From Blautia schinkii (GTDB lineage Bacteria > Bacillota > Clostridia > Lachnospirales > Lachnospiraceae): a DNA stretch of 64,000 nt. Below the pieces are notes generated by a model. It ran no database searches. It saw only the letters and a program-made list of their open reading frames with translations, and was not told the origin of the DNA. The stretch is from positions 90,483 to 154,482 of the forward strand of contig NZ_JAAWUO010000007.1 of the NCBI RefSeq assembly GCF_013304825.1. Direction: 5' to 3'. The position numbers and the translations under genes were made by a program. Below are positions 8,170-16,456 of this stretch, piece by piece; positions within the stretch are counted from its first letter, which is position 1; the number at the start of each line of letters is the position of its first letter.

Positions 8170-9098
8170 AATTTTTCGTAACAGGCGTTGGCGGCCAGCT
8201 TGGCCATGACGTAATGAATGAACTCTCCGGACGTGGCCATGAAGGTGTAGGAAGTGACATCGCTCCTTCCTACAGCGGCATTGCTGACGGTACACCAGTT
8301 ACTGCCATGCCGTATGTACAGCTTGATATCACAGATAAAGATGCTGTCGCAAAAGTGATCCGCGAAGTGAGGCCGGACGCTGTGGTACACTGTGCCGCAT
8401 GGACAGCTGTAGACGCTGCCGAGGATGAGGAGAACCGCGAAAAAGTACGTCTTGTCAATGTTGTGGGAACCCAGAACATTGCAGATATCTGCAAAGAGCT
8501 TGGCATTAAGATGATGTACATTTCCACTGACTATGTTTTCGATGGTCAGGGAACTGCTCCATGGGATCCTGACTGCAAGGACTACGCCCCACAGAACGTA
8601 TACGGCCAGACTAAACTGGACGGCGAGCTTGCTGTATCCGGCACTGTAGATAAATTCTTTATCGTGCGTATTGCCTGGGTATTCGGCAAAAATGGCAAGA
8701 ACTTCATCCGTACCATGGTAAACCTCGGAAAAACTCATGACAAACTTACTGTTGTCAGCGACCAGATCGGTACACCAACCTATACCTTCGACCTTGCCCG
8801 CCTTCTGGTAGACATGCTGGAAACAGAAAAATATGGCTACTATCACGCAACCAACGAAGGCGGCTACATCAGCTGGTATGATTTCACAAAAGAAATCTTC
8901 CGCCAGGCTGCTGCCCTCGGCCACAAAGAATACGAGAAAGTAGAAGTTTCTCCTGTCACAACTGCAGAATACGGCGTATCCAAAGCAGTCAGACCATTTA
9001 ACAGCCGCCTGGATAAGTCCAAACTTATGAAAAACGGCTTCCAGCCCCTTCCTACATGGCAGGACGCACTGGAGAGATATCTGAAAGAAATTCTGTAA
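8166..9098 (+). CDS. rfbD: dTDP-4-dehydrorhamnose reductase
   Basis: Last step of the pathway: reduces dTDP-4-keto-L-rhamnose to dTDP-L-rhamnose. RmlD-type SDR with VTGVGGQLGHDV at the N-terminus, the CAAWTAVDAAE segment, STDYVFDG, YGQTKLDGE (Tyr-x3-Lys) and the family's typical C-terminal SRLDKSKL. Length is 310 residues, slightly above the roughly 285-300 of most homologues. It starts inside the rfbB stop (ATGA overlap). The 3,5-epimerase rfbC, needed between RfbB and RfbD, is not in this operon or elsewhere in the window. A strong terminator follows. Confidence 0.93.
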   Translation: MKFFVTGVGGQLGHDVMNELSGRGHEGVGSDIAPSYSGIADGTPVTAMPYVQLDITDKDAVAKVIREVRPDAVVHCAAWTAVDAAEDEENREKVRLVNVVGTQNIADICKELGIKMMYISTDYVFDGQGTAPWDPDCKDYAPQNVYGQTKLDGELAVSGTVDKFFIVRIAWVFGKNGKNFIRTMVNLGKTHDKLTVVSDQIGTPTYTFDLARLLVDMLETEKYGYYHATNEGGYISWYDFTKEIFRQAAALGHKEYEKVEVSPVTTAEYGVSKAVRPFNSRLDKSKLMKNGFQPLPTWQDALERYLKEIL

Positions 9099-9114
9099 TA
9101 CGTATACAATAATA

Positions 9115-9162
9115 TAAATACAGCCCGGGAAATTATTTGTGCTTCCCGGGCTGTTGTATTAT
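9115..9162. terminator. Terminator between rfbD and the convergent LCP gene
   Basis: An 11-bp GC-rich stem CAGCCCGGGAA (9121-9131) / TTCCCGGGCTG (9143-9153) with AT-rich flanks that extend the pairing. It lies between two converging genes and can end both transcripts. Confidence 0.85.
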
Positions 9163-9236
9163 TGTTATCTAATTTATCTAATTTTATGATTTCTTTAATG
9201 CAGCCTTACGCTATTACCATCCACGCTACATTTATA

Positions 9237-10859
9237 TTACTGCTGCACAGTACCATCTGCCGGCTGTGTCTCTGCACTGCCGTCCTGTGTGGCATTGGCT
9301 GTTTCTCCCTGAGCAGCAGCTGTGCTGCCTTCTGCTGTTGCCTGCACATCATTATCTGCTGCAGCGGCTGCAGATGTAGCTGCATCAGCCTCTTCCTGAG
9401 AAACAGACTCTCCATTACGAACCTTCTTCATCATCTCTTCAGCCTTCTGAACTGTAGACTCATCCGGAATCATAACATAAGCTTTCTGACTCATGGAGTA
9501 CGGCTTCTGTGTATCACCGCTGCCATCTACACTGTAGCTTACAATATTCCAGGAACCACCATTATTCAGCTGCTGCTGAAGCAGTCTCGCGATCTCCTCA
9601 TAAGAGATATTTGTCTCAAAGCATCCCTGAATGCTGGAAAGAACAGATGAATAATTTTTCAGAAGCTCCGGTGAAAGAGCCTTGTTGATCACACCCTTGA
9701 TAACAGCCATCTGGTTCTTACCTCGCTGACGGTCTCCCTCAGTAAAAGCATAACGCTCACGGCTGAACACCAGTGCCTGCTCACCATTCAGTAAGTTCTC
9801 CCCCTGGTTAAAATGATATCCTGTCTCATTCTTGGAATCAAAATCATAATCAGAATAAACAGTAACACCGCCCAGTGCATCGATCAGCTGCTCAAAACCT
9901 GCAAAGTTGATCCTGAAATAATAATTGATATCCTCATTATAAAGCATTCCAAGAGTATCCATACATACATTGATGCCATAGATACCAGCATGTGTCAGCT
10001 TATCCTTCTGTCCTCCTGAAATAGAAAGCGGAACAAAATAATCACGAGGTGTAGAAACAAGCAGTACCTGTCTTGTATTTGTATTCACAGTTGCAATAAT
10101 ATTGGAATCGCTTCGGCTCTTCGCCACAAGACCACTTCGGCTGTCAATACCACTGATAAAGATCGTATATACAGAACCATCATTGGTATTCTGTGCTGTC
10201 TCATTCTCAGTCTCCTGCGGTTCGATAGTTGTCTCTACCTTCTTCACTGTCAGCTCTTTGATTCTTGAAGAAACATCGGAATATCCATCCATCTCTTCAA
10301 TAACGCTTAAATATGCACTGTTCAGTACGATCGCACCTGTCTGGCCATTCAGAAGCCCGTCTACAAGCTCTGTAAGTCCTGTATACTCCTGAACCTGAAC
10401 ACTCTTGCCAACCTCAGAATCAACTTCCTGAATCGCCTTATCAGAGTTCTCTCTGTCAAGATCTGTCAGCACACCATACACATAATCTGCTGTAGCGGCA
10501 ACAGAATCCGCGGCATCATCTGCACGGACATAAATACCAACCTCAGTCACCTCAGTATTTACACCGGAAATCCCTGCAAGTGCGGAATGTGTCTTATAAA
10601 TATACATACTTCCAAGAATGAACACAGCCGCAAAAACAGCTGCCAGCATCACACCTACAACAAACCTTATCTTACCATCAGTACTCCAGACAAGAGCCCC
10701 AACGATCAAAATCAGCACCAGCATAAACAAACCAATACCAGCCAGGAACTTGGTCGGGACTACTTTCATATTCAGGAGCATAACTGCAAACACGATCGCA
10801 GCGATCAAAACCAACAGCGTCACGATCATCCCCGGGATATGCTTACCCATTTTTCTCAT
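9237..10859 (-). CDS. LytR-CpsA-Psr (LCP) family glycopolymer ligase
   Basis: LCP proteins move lipid-linked anionic or capsular polymers onto peptidoglycan outside the membrane. The 540-residue protein has three hydrophobic spans in its first 110 residues, an accessory region, and a central LCP domain with FISGIDSRSG, AKSRSDSNIIATVN and LLVSTPRDYFVPL, the arginine-rich lipid-phosphate site. It then has QALVFSRERYAFTEGDRQRG, and ends in a low-complexity Ala/Thr/Gln/Glu tail. The start is ATG at 10859, seven bases after GGAGG; a TTG six bases earlier would sit on top of the ribosome site. With rhamnose genes on one side and the capsule locus downstream, it probably anchors one of these polymers. 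Confidence 0.9.
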   Translation of the reverse strand: MRKMGKHIPGMIVTLLVLIAAIVFAVMLLNMKVVPTKFLAGIGLFMLVLILIVGALVWSTDGKIRFVVGVMLAAVFAAVFILGSMYIYKTHSALAGISGVNTEVTEVGIYVRADDAADSVAATADYVYGVLTDLDRENSDKAIQEVDSEVGKSVQVQEYTGLTELVDGLLNGQTGAIVLNSAYLSVIEEMDGYSDVSSRIKELTVKKVETTIEPQETENETAQNTNDGSVYTIFISGIDSRSGLVAKSRSDSNIIATVNTNTRQVLLVSTPRDYFVPLSISGGQKDKLTHAGIYGINVCMDTLGMLYNEDINYYFRINFAGFEQLIDALGGVTVYSDYDFDSKNETGYHFNQGENLLNGEQALVFSRERYAFTEGDRQRGKNQMAVIKGVINKALSPELLKNYSSVLSSIQGCFETNISYEEIARLLQQQLNNGGSWNIVSYSVDGSGDTQKPYSMSQKAYVMIPDESTVQKAEEMMKKVRNGESVSQEEADAATSAAAAADNDVQATAEGSTAAAQGETANATQDGSAETQPADGTVQQ

Positions 10860-10907
10860 ATGCAAACCTCCATTTTTGTCTTAGTGTTTAAGTTAAACAT
10901 CTTCATT

Positions 10908-10936
10908 ATTTTACGCTTTTTTTGAGGTAAAAGCAA
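10908..10936 (-). promoter_or_regulatory. Promoter candidate for the LCP gene
   Basis: On the minus strand TTGCTT (10931-10936) and TAAAAT (10908-10913) are 17 bases apart, about 50 bases before the ATG at 10859. Confidence 0.5.
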
Positions 10937-10975
10937 GGAATATTAATATTGTAATTATTCGCTGCAAATCTTTGA

Positions 10976-12427
10976 CTACGGTACCCAGTTTTTAAATGAT
11001 GCCCAGTTGTCTTTCGCAGCTGCTTTCATCTTTTCTGCTTCTTTCTTACATAAAGCATCTCCATACTCTGCTGCATTTTCATAACATACTGCTGAATATG
11101 TATAAAGGACAAATTCTTTTGCAGACTGTTCTTCCTTCTGCAATTTATCAAGTTCCCTGTATTTTTGTTTCTCGTATACTTCATCTGCAAACTCTCTCAG
11201 AAGCAAAGCTGCGCCCTTATAGCATTCTTCCTTCACTGACTTTCTGCTTACTCCATGCCGTAATGCACTCATATAAATATCTGTGCCTCTAAGGCAGGCA
11301 ATTCCTATCGTTCTTTCTGTTATATTAACACCTCCGCAAGACTCCAAAAATTCATCTATAGAACTACTGTAAGTCTTACCCAATTTCAAAAGAATACTTC
11401 CATTTGCGTTATCATTTATCGAAAGATTTCTTTCTTTTAAAGTCACATTTCTAAAACTTTCCAGATCATATACTTCCATATCAGTATATAGCCATCGATC
11501 TATCTCTTTAAAATGTTCATTATCAATCCATTGTACACAAAAATTCTTTGCTTCAGATAATGCATTTTCTAGACTAACAATTTCATCCATTTGCAGATCA
11601 CTCAGATATAAATTCCATAACAGATTAAATGCCTCTTCTGTTTCATCAACCTCCTCTTCTTCATTTGTTTCCTCTTCAGCTATTACTTCTGTTCTCTCTT
11701 CAGTTTTTCCCTTTTGTTTCTGTTCAGCTTTGTAACTATCGGCATTATCTTTATTCGCCATATTATCGCCTTGTTCTATTGTTTCAGATGCATCTAAATT
11801 ATTAAATCCTACTATTGCCACATTTAGACCAACTACAAAAACAGCTAGTCCTATCGCCCTGCGCACAATTCTTTTTACCCTATTTTGAAATGCAAATAAA
11901 TCCTGGATACATTCCCAAGATGCTGCTTTTCTTTCTTTTTGACATTCTATTTCATATTGTGTGAAACCTATATCCTCCTGAAAAATTCCTTTCCTAATTT
12001 TCTCATTTTTAAAATGGATAATTATTTCACAGTTTAATATTCTGTTTTTCCATTTACCAATACTTTTTTTAGAAATTTTTTCTATTATATGCTCAATCTC
12101 TTTTAGTATAAATATCCCCAACAACAATATAGCTAAACTCTTCCAAATATTCTTTACCAATACCCCCGCCAGCAGCTGTAATCCTCCTGCCGGCAGAACA
12201 GCAATCCACTCCAAATATTTAGATTTCCAATCTTCCTCATCTGATTTTTCATTTTTTTTGGCTTTTTTTCTAAGCACGTTTGTTTTTTTGTTAATCGCGT
12301 CGATTTTTGCAGTTTTAAGCATCTCTAATTTTGGATCATTTTGTTCTATTTTGGTATCATGACAATCTGCACATGGAGTTTTATATTCTTTTTCATCTAT
12401 ACATTTATTTCCATTAACATTTGCCAT
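10976..12427 (-). CDS. Unrecognised AT-rich membrane protein of the accessory island
   Basis: A 483-residue protein without a family I recognise. The N-terminus has a cysteine-rich patch (CADCHD near residue 19), then a lysine-rich stretch. Two long hydrophobic segments at about 76-108 probably form a hairpin in the membrane, and a further one lies near 187-208. After it comes a very acidic linker (ETNEEEEVDETEEAF, about 255-270) and a soluble helical C-terminal half. Base composition is markedly more AT-rich than in the rfb genes. The start at 12427 has GAAGGA. It is divergent from the nitrilase-fold operon, with promoter -35 boxes about 40 bases apart, suggesting joint control and perhaps one system. 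Confidence 0.7.
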   Translation of the reverse strand: MANVNGNKCIDEKEYKTPCADCHDTKIEQNDPKLEMLKTAKIDAINKKTNVLRKKAKKNEKSDEEDWKSKYLEWIAVLPAGGLQLLAGVLVKNIWKSLAILLLGIFILKEIEHIIEKISKKSIGKWKNRILNCEIIIHFKNEKIRKGIFQEDIGFTQYEIECQKERKAASWECIQDLFAFQNRVKRIVRRAIGLAVFVVGLNVAIVGFNNLDASETIEQGDNMANKDNADSYKAEQKQKGKTEERTEVIAEEETNEEEEVDETEEAFNLLWNLYLSDLQMDEIVSLENALSEAKNFCVQWIDNEHFKEIDRWLYTDMEVYDLESFRNVTLKERNLSINDNANGSILLKLGKTYSSSIDEFLESCGGVNITERTIGIACLRGTDIYMSALRHGVSRKSVKEECYKGAALLLREFADEVYEKQKYRELDKLQKEEQSAKEFVLYTYSAVCYENAAEYGDALCKKEAEKMKAAAKDNWASFKNWVP

Positions 12428-12485
12428 ATTTTTCCTTCTTCATTTATATTTAAAAAACCCATATTTCAAACTGACATATACTGAT

Positions 12486-12514
12486 ATGATAGCACAATAT
12501 TCCCCTTTTATCAA
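12486..12514 (-). promoter_or_regulatory. Divergent promoter, leftward
   Basis: On the minus strand TTGATA (12509-12514) and TATCAT (12486-12491) are 17 bases apart, upstream of the 483-residue membrane protein. The -35 overlaps a TCAATT half-site related to the AAATTGA repeats described next to it. Confidence 0.6.
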
Positions 12515-12527
12515 TTAACATCTTATT

Positions 12528-12546
12528 AAATTGAACTGAAATTGAA
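12528..12546. promoter_or_regulatory. Operator-like direct repeat in the divergent region
   Basis: AAATTGAA occurs at 12528-12535 and again at 12539-12546, an 11-base period close to one helical turn. Inverted copies are present at 12511-12516 (TCAATT) and 12563-12569 (TCAATTT), overlapping the leftward -35 and the rightward spacer. A regulator could control both promoters from here. Confidence 0.45.
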
Positions 12547-12553
12547 GTGTTTG

Positions 12554-12582
12554 TTGTCAATCTCAATTTATTATGCTATAAT
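12554..12582 (+). promoter_or_regulatory. Divergent promoter, rightward
   Basis: TTGTCA (12554-12559) and TATAAT (12577-12582) are 17 bases apart with an extended TGC before the -10. It drives the nitrilase-fold operon from about 25 bases before its ATG. Confidence 0.75.
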
Positions 12583-12606
12583 GAAGTAAATTTGGAGGTG
12601 AAAGAA

Positions 12607-14106
12607 ATGACATCTACTCAATCCGCCCAGAAATATATGAACATTATGGCAATAGCACTACAGATAGTCAATAATATCCCCCAAATGTTCAACCAACTAT
12701 TTGCAGCTCAGGATTATGAAGAAGTTTCAAGTTTTGTAACAACATCCTTAGATGCTTATTGGAGTGATGATAATAACTCCTTCCTGCATAATCTTGAAGA
12801 TTTTTTACAAACTATCCAGAAAGAAAAAGACTTAAATCGCCAGCAAATCATGGCTATTGCCTTTTGCCTGTGGTTAGATTTCCGGATAACCTATACCAGA
12901 AACGAGAATAATACAGCCGGAAACCGTATATATTTTTCACTTACTAGTCTTGTATCAGTATCTGAGAATAATTATGCAGTTATAGATTCCCTAAACACCA
13001 ATTACAATGAAACTGGAATCTGGATCAATCCCAAATTTCCAATTGCAACACCGCATATCATTCGTAATGAAGAACTTTTTGAAAAAAATATTTCCAATAG
13101 AGACATTTTTGAAGGTATAAATGGCTTGCTTAAACATTGCAGCTATGTCTCATATGACAATAAAAACATTATAAAAAACATAATTATATCTGATACTTTT
13201 TTAACTGAAAAAGACGACTGTTCCTTTTCCATTGGGTTTTCTCCAATATCTGATCGTAAAGATCTATTACAACTTGAAGATCAGCCAATAGAACGCAACG
13301 GTATAAAATATAATGGAGAACTCGTCAAGCCACTGAACCACGCTGAAGAACTACTAGAACGGCTTAAAAATGACTGGAATTTAGCCGGAGATATGAATGT
13401 CGATATTTTTTTCACACCAGAACTGTTAGGAACTTCTCTTTCCGAGAAAAATGATGGCGAATATAATTCCTTTCTATGGGAATGTTCCAATTTGAGATTA
13501 GCATCTGGCAAAAATGTTCCATTGTTAACTATCCTCCCCAGCTACTGGTCAGATAATTATAATCGTTCCACTATTGTCAGTTTAGACGGGCAGATTATCG
13601 GTCATCAGGAAAAGCATATTCCTTTCGTTGATAAAAAAAACCACAAAATGGAAGCTCTCGCGGAAATCCAAGAATGGTCTACTGTACTGATCCATATTCC
13701 GAATGTCCATAGAATCGCTATTGTAATATGCGCAGAATTTTTATCTGATCAGGATCGAATCCAAAAATTTCTATGTGGAAGTTTGGGTGCAACGCTACTG
13801 ATCGTACCTTCTTATTCCAGAGGTGAACAGGATTTTATCAATGCTTTACCTGCTTTAAAATGTTACGGAACTACCATTATATGGGGTAACTGCTGTGGAG
13901 CAGTTGCTTCCAACGAAAAAGCTATTGGTGGATGTGGAATTGCAGGTACAACACAAACCATCACTTTTGGCAGTAAATGTAGCTGTAACTTCTCATGCCA
14001 AAATATAAAGGCTTGTGTTTTTAAAGTTAAAATCCCTCTGGATTTCGAACTTTCAAAAACAACCGAATCTTTTACAAAAGAAAATATAACTCATAATATC
14101 CAATGA
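12607..14106 (+). CDS. Nitrilase-fold protein with a novel N-terminal domain
   Basis: A 499-residue protein. The C-terminal half (about 262-480) has the carbon-nitrogen hydrolase pattern: FTPELLG with Glu272, GHQEKHIPF with Lys336, and VICAEFL with Cys375, the expected Glu-Lys-Cys triad in order and spacing. Such enzymes cleave or form C-N bonds in nitriles, amides or carbamoyl compounds. The N-terminal 260 residues are helical and not recognised. GGAGGTG lies seven bases before the ATG at 12607; an upstream GTG at 12547 would put the promoter inside the gene. Nitrilase domains occur in some anti-phage reverse transcriptases, but no YxDD motif is seen here. It leads a three-gene AT-rich operon. 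Substrate unknown. Confidence 0.8.
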   Translation: MTSTQSAQKYMNIMAIALQIVNNIPQMFNQLFAAQDYEEVSSFVTTSLDAYWSDDNNSFLHNLEDFLQTIQKEKDLNRQQIMAIAFCLWLDFRITYTRNENNTAGNRIYFSLTSLVSVSENNYAVIDSLNTNYNETGIWINPKFPIATPHIIRNEELFEKNISNRDIFEGINGLLKHCSYVSYDNKNIIKNIIISDTFLTEKDDCSFSIGFSPISDRKDLLQLEDQPIERNGIKYNGELVKPLNHAEELLERLKNDWNLAGDMNVDIFFTPELLGTSLSEKNDGEYNSFLWECSNLRLASGKNVPLLTILPSYWSDNYNRSTIVSLDGQIIGHQEKHIPFVDKKNHKMEALAEIQEWSTVLIHIPNVHRIAIVICAEFLSDQDRIQKFLCGSLGATLLIVPSYSRGEQDFINALPALKCYGTTIIWGNCCGAVASNEKAIGGCGIAGTTQTITFGSKCSCNFSCQNIKACVFKVKIPLDFELSKTTESFTKENITHNIQ

Positions 14107-14157
14107 AAGATTCGAATAAATTTATATCATCAATCACTTAAAAAGGAGGAAAATTTT

Positions 14158-15063
14158 ATGCGCAAAGAAATCTGGATGCATACCCAAACAAATCTATCAG
14201 AATCTTTGGAGAAACAAGAATACACTACTCTAATCCAATATGCCTCTGATAATAAGGAATATGTTATAAACGAATGGTATAATTCCGATAATTCTTCACT
14301 TAGCCAAATCCTTCGTTACGGAAACTCACAATTGAATTATTTTGAACATCACTTACCAACGGCATCAAAAGAGGATGCTATTTTTCAATTAGGAACTTTA
14401 ATGGGCGTCATAAAAACATTCAAAGATTTTCTACATGAAAAACAGCAAGAAAATCTGACAGCCCAAATTTACCAAAAACAGGTTTTATCTGTTAAGCATT
14501 TAAAAGATATTATTTTGCTATTAGAAGCCCATGGAATTATGAGTCATTCAGAAATATGCAAAAATTTAGATTTAAAAGAATCTACCTTATCGGAAATAAT
14601 GAAAAAAGCAGCTTCTACTAATCTTATAATATCCAGTAAAGCTGGCAAATATAAATTATATAGATTAAGCGATAATGGCAGATATTTAAGCCGACAATTA
14701 CGAGCCAAAACAACAGTATCTACAAATAGAGATGAATTATTAAAACAACTGAAATTCCACCTAAAAGCATCAGCATCTGAAAATTCCTTTAAAGATACTA
14801 TAAAAAAACTATTGGAATACAATGACCCCAATATCAAAAATGAAATTACAAACATAAAAATTGCTCCTGGCAACACCATTACCGTTCTTCATACTCCTGA
14901 TAAAACAATACAAAAAGAGCGCTACGAAATAACTGGTATCCCGATAAACAGTAAAGAAGACAACGGTGGTGATGTGACCTTAATGGCTCGAAAAATAAAA
15001 TATGATTTTGATGCACTGGACGATATAAAAAATATTATTTATGAAGAAAAGGATTTAGCATAA
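14158..15063 (+). CDS. Winged-helix protein of the nitrilase cassette
   Basis: A 301-residue protein. Residues about 110-180 read as a winged helix: KDIILLLEAHGIMSHSEICK, then LKESTLSEIMKKAAS as the likely recognition helix, and KYKLYRLSDNGRYL as the wing. The N-terminal 105 residues are helical; the C-terminal 120 form a separate domain with a charged helical part and a strand-rich end. It is larger than a simple MarR or ArsR repressor, so it may sense something or act as an effector. AAAAGGAGG precedes the ATG. Its stop overlaps the next start (TAATG), so the two are coupled. It could bind the AAATTGA repeats upstream of the operon. Confidence 0.7.
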   Translation: MRKEIWMHTQTNLSESLEKQEYTTLIQYASDNKEYVINEWYNSDNSSLSQILRYGNSQLNYFEHHLPTASKEDAIFQLGTLMGVIKTFKDFLHEKQQENLTAQIYQKQVLSVKHLKDIILLLEAHGIMSHSEICKNLDLKESTLSEIMKKAASTNLIISSKAGKYKLYRLSDNGRYLSRQLRAKTTVSTNRDELLKQLKFHLKASASENSFKDTIKKLLEYNDPNIKNEITNIKIAPGNTITVLHTPDKTIQKERYEITGIPINSKEDNGGDVTLMARKIKYDFDALDDIKNIIYEEKDLA

Positions 15064-15701
15064 TGAAAAATGTAAGAGAAATGATTCAAATTAAATGCAG
15101 TAACGCAACTGGTAATATCTATGATATATATTATGCTTTATATATGGATTTTTTATCAGAATCACAGCTTGATAACCCTGCTTCTATTTTGCAGGAATTA
15201 TTAGAAGAGGTATCTCGGTATAAATTTGAAGATGATAAAAATTACAAATATATCGCTGAGACAGATATCGAAGAAACTCAGAACCACTATTTTTCTTTAT
15301 TAAGTGCATATATCCATAGCCTCACACTAGATAATTTAAATGAACAAGATTTTTATTCTAAAATTTATAATGTGGTATTTAAATCTGATATATTTCCACA
15401 GGACATAAAATCTCAGTCCATTTTATTATATTTTTTGGCTGAAAAAATCCCTGAAATTCCATATTTTCAGGCAACCAACCTATTAAAAATGCCTGCGGAG
15501 GAATACAAAGCAACTATCCAACGTTTAAATCCTCAAATCGAAAAAATCATAAATATTTTAAACCGAAGATTTGCAACCCGGACAGAAGAAGCCTCGCAAA
15601 TATATGAAATAATATCTTCTATCGAGGATAAAAAAGATAAAATCGTCCTTCTCGCTGTATATACTAATATTATTCAGCGGAATATAAATAATAGACAGTA
15701 A
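15063..15701 (+). CDS. Unrecognised helical protein of the nitrilase cassette
   Basis: A 212-residue protein, predicted almost entirely helical, acidic, without transmembrane segments or catalytic motifs that I can see. It starts inside the stop codon of the winged-helix gene, so it is translated with it and probably works with it. A terminator follows five bases later. The gene is strongly AT-rich like its two upstream partners. No family assignment is offered. Confidence 0.65.
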   Translation: MKNVREMIQIKCSNATGNIYDIYYALYMDFLSESQLDNPASILQELLEEVSRYKFEDDKNYKYIAETDIEETQNHYFSLLSAYIHSLTLDNLNEQDFYSKIYNVVFKSDIFPQDIKSQSILLYFLAEKIPEIPYFQATNLLKMPAEEYKATIQRLNPQIEKIINILNRRFATRTEEASQIYEIISSIEDKKDKIVLLAVYTNIIQRNINNRQ

Positions 15702-15705
15702 TATA

Positions 15706-15745
15706 TGTAAGTGCCCCAAACAATTTTGAGGCACTTACACATTTT
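15706..15745. terminator. Terminator at the end of the nitrilase cassette
   Basis: Arms TGTAAGTGCC (15706-15715) and GGCACTTACA (15730-15739) followed by CATTTTTAATT on the plus strand. It also faces the end of the convergent pseudogene. Confidence 0.8.
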
Positions 15746-15748
15746 TAA

Positions 15749-16344
15749 TTATAATCTGGTATATTTAGAAATATTCTCAACAACCACTCTACATCTATTT
15801 TTACAGAAAGCAATTCCATATGCCAGAATCTTATTTCGGCTATCATTACGCAGATGCTCATCATATCTTCGTTCTTTTATCTGATTCATAGCCCTCTCAC
15901 ATGCCTTCTCCAAACCGGCAAATGTCTGTACATACTTCAGTTCAATAATGATCCCTGCATCCGTATACCTCCGGTTCCATCAAAATATCTGCAAAACCAT
16001 CTCCAAACTCCACATTGGACTGAACCAGCCAGTTTGGATCACTTCGTAAAAGTCCCAGAAGAATTCCATGGTAAAAAATCTCTTTCTCACCATCTCGTGC
16101 TTTTTTATCAAAAATACTGATCGTCTTCCCAAGAATGCTTCTCTGCCCACCAGCTCTGTCAGATGATATCTCGCATCCTCAAATGTAAACCCGTCTACAT
16201 TCTGCAATGAGAGAAATAACACAGGAACCTTCCCCCACTGCTCAAGAAGCTGTTCATCAGCCTTGTCTTATCAACATAATAAAATCCAGCCTGCCGGATC
16301 TCCTGGAAGTTCTCAATTCCTACCGGCAGCTTCCATCTTCTCAT
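15749..16344 (-). pseudogene. Decayed AAA-ATPase-like / PD-(D/E)XK protein gene
   Basis: Read on the minus strand from the ATG at 16344, the translation MRRWKLPVGIENFQEIRQAG then FYYVDKTRL matches the start of the AAA-ATPase-like family common in gut Clostridia and Bacteroides. Frame breaks follow, with recognisable pieces in different frames: NVDGFTFEDARYHLTEL, FYHGILLGLLRSDPNW, FGDGFADILMEPE, and the PD-(D/E)XK-like IIIELKYVQTFAGLEKACE. It ends with the family's usual C-terminal cysteine-containing strand before the TAA at 15749. Intact members are around 500-570 residues; only about 200 codons remain, so the middle has been lost as well as frameshifted. Non-functional. Confidence 0.8.
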
Positions 16345-16456
16345 AGCCCGTGCTCCACTCCTCTCCCAAATAACAGATTTATTTCAGATTAGCACAACAC
16401 GATCTCTTTGTCTATGGATTTATTTCGACAAGCTTGGACAAGACATCCCCGTCCTC

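Noticed and set aside
7036..8295. Long minus-strand reading frame of 419 codons
   Set aside because: It is antisense to rfbB and its neighbours, has no ribosome site, and resembles no protein family.
12547..14106. Longer GTG-started version of the nitrilase-fold protein
   Set aside because: It would place the promoter -35 and -10 and the GGAGGTG ribosome site inside the coding region; the ATG at 12607 fits all three.
12607..14106. Assignment as a DRT1-type reverse transcriptase-nitrilase defence protein
   Set aside because: No reverse transcriptase motifs, in particular no YxDD, are present in the N-terminal half; only the nitrilase part is shared.
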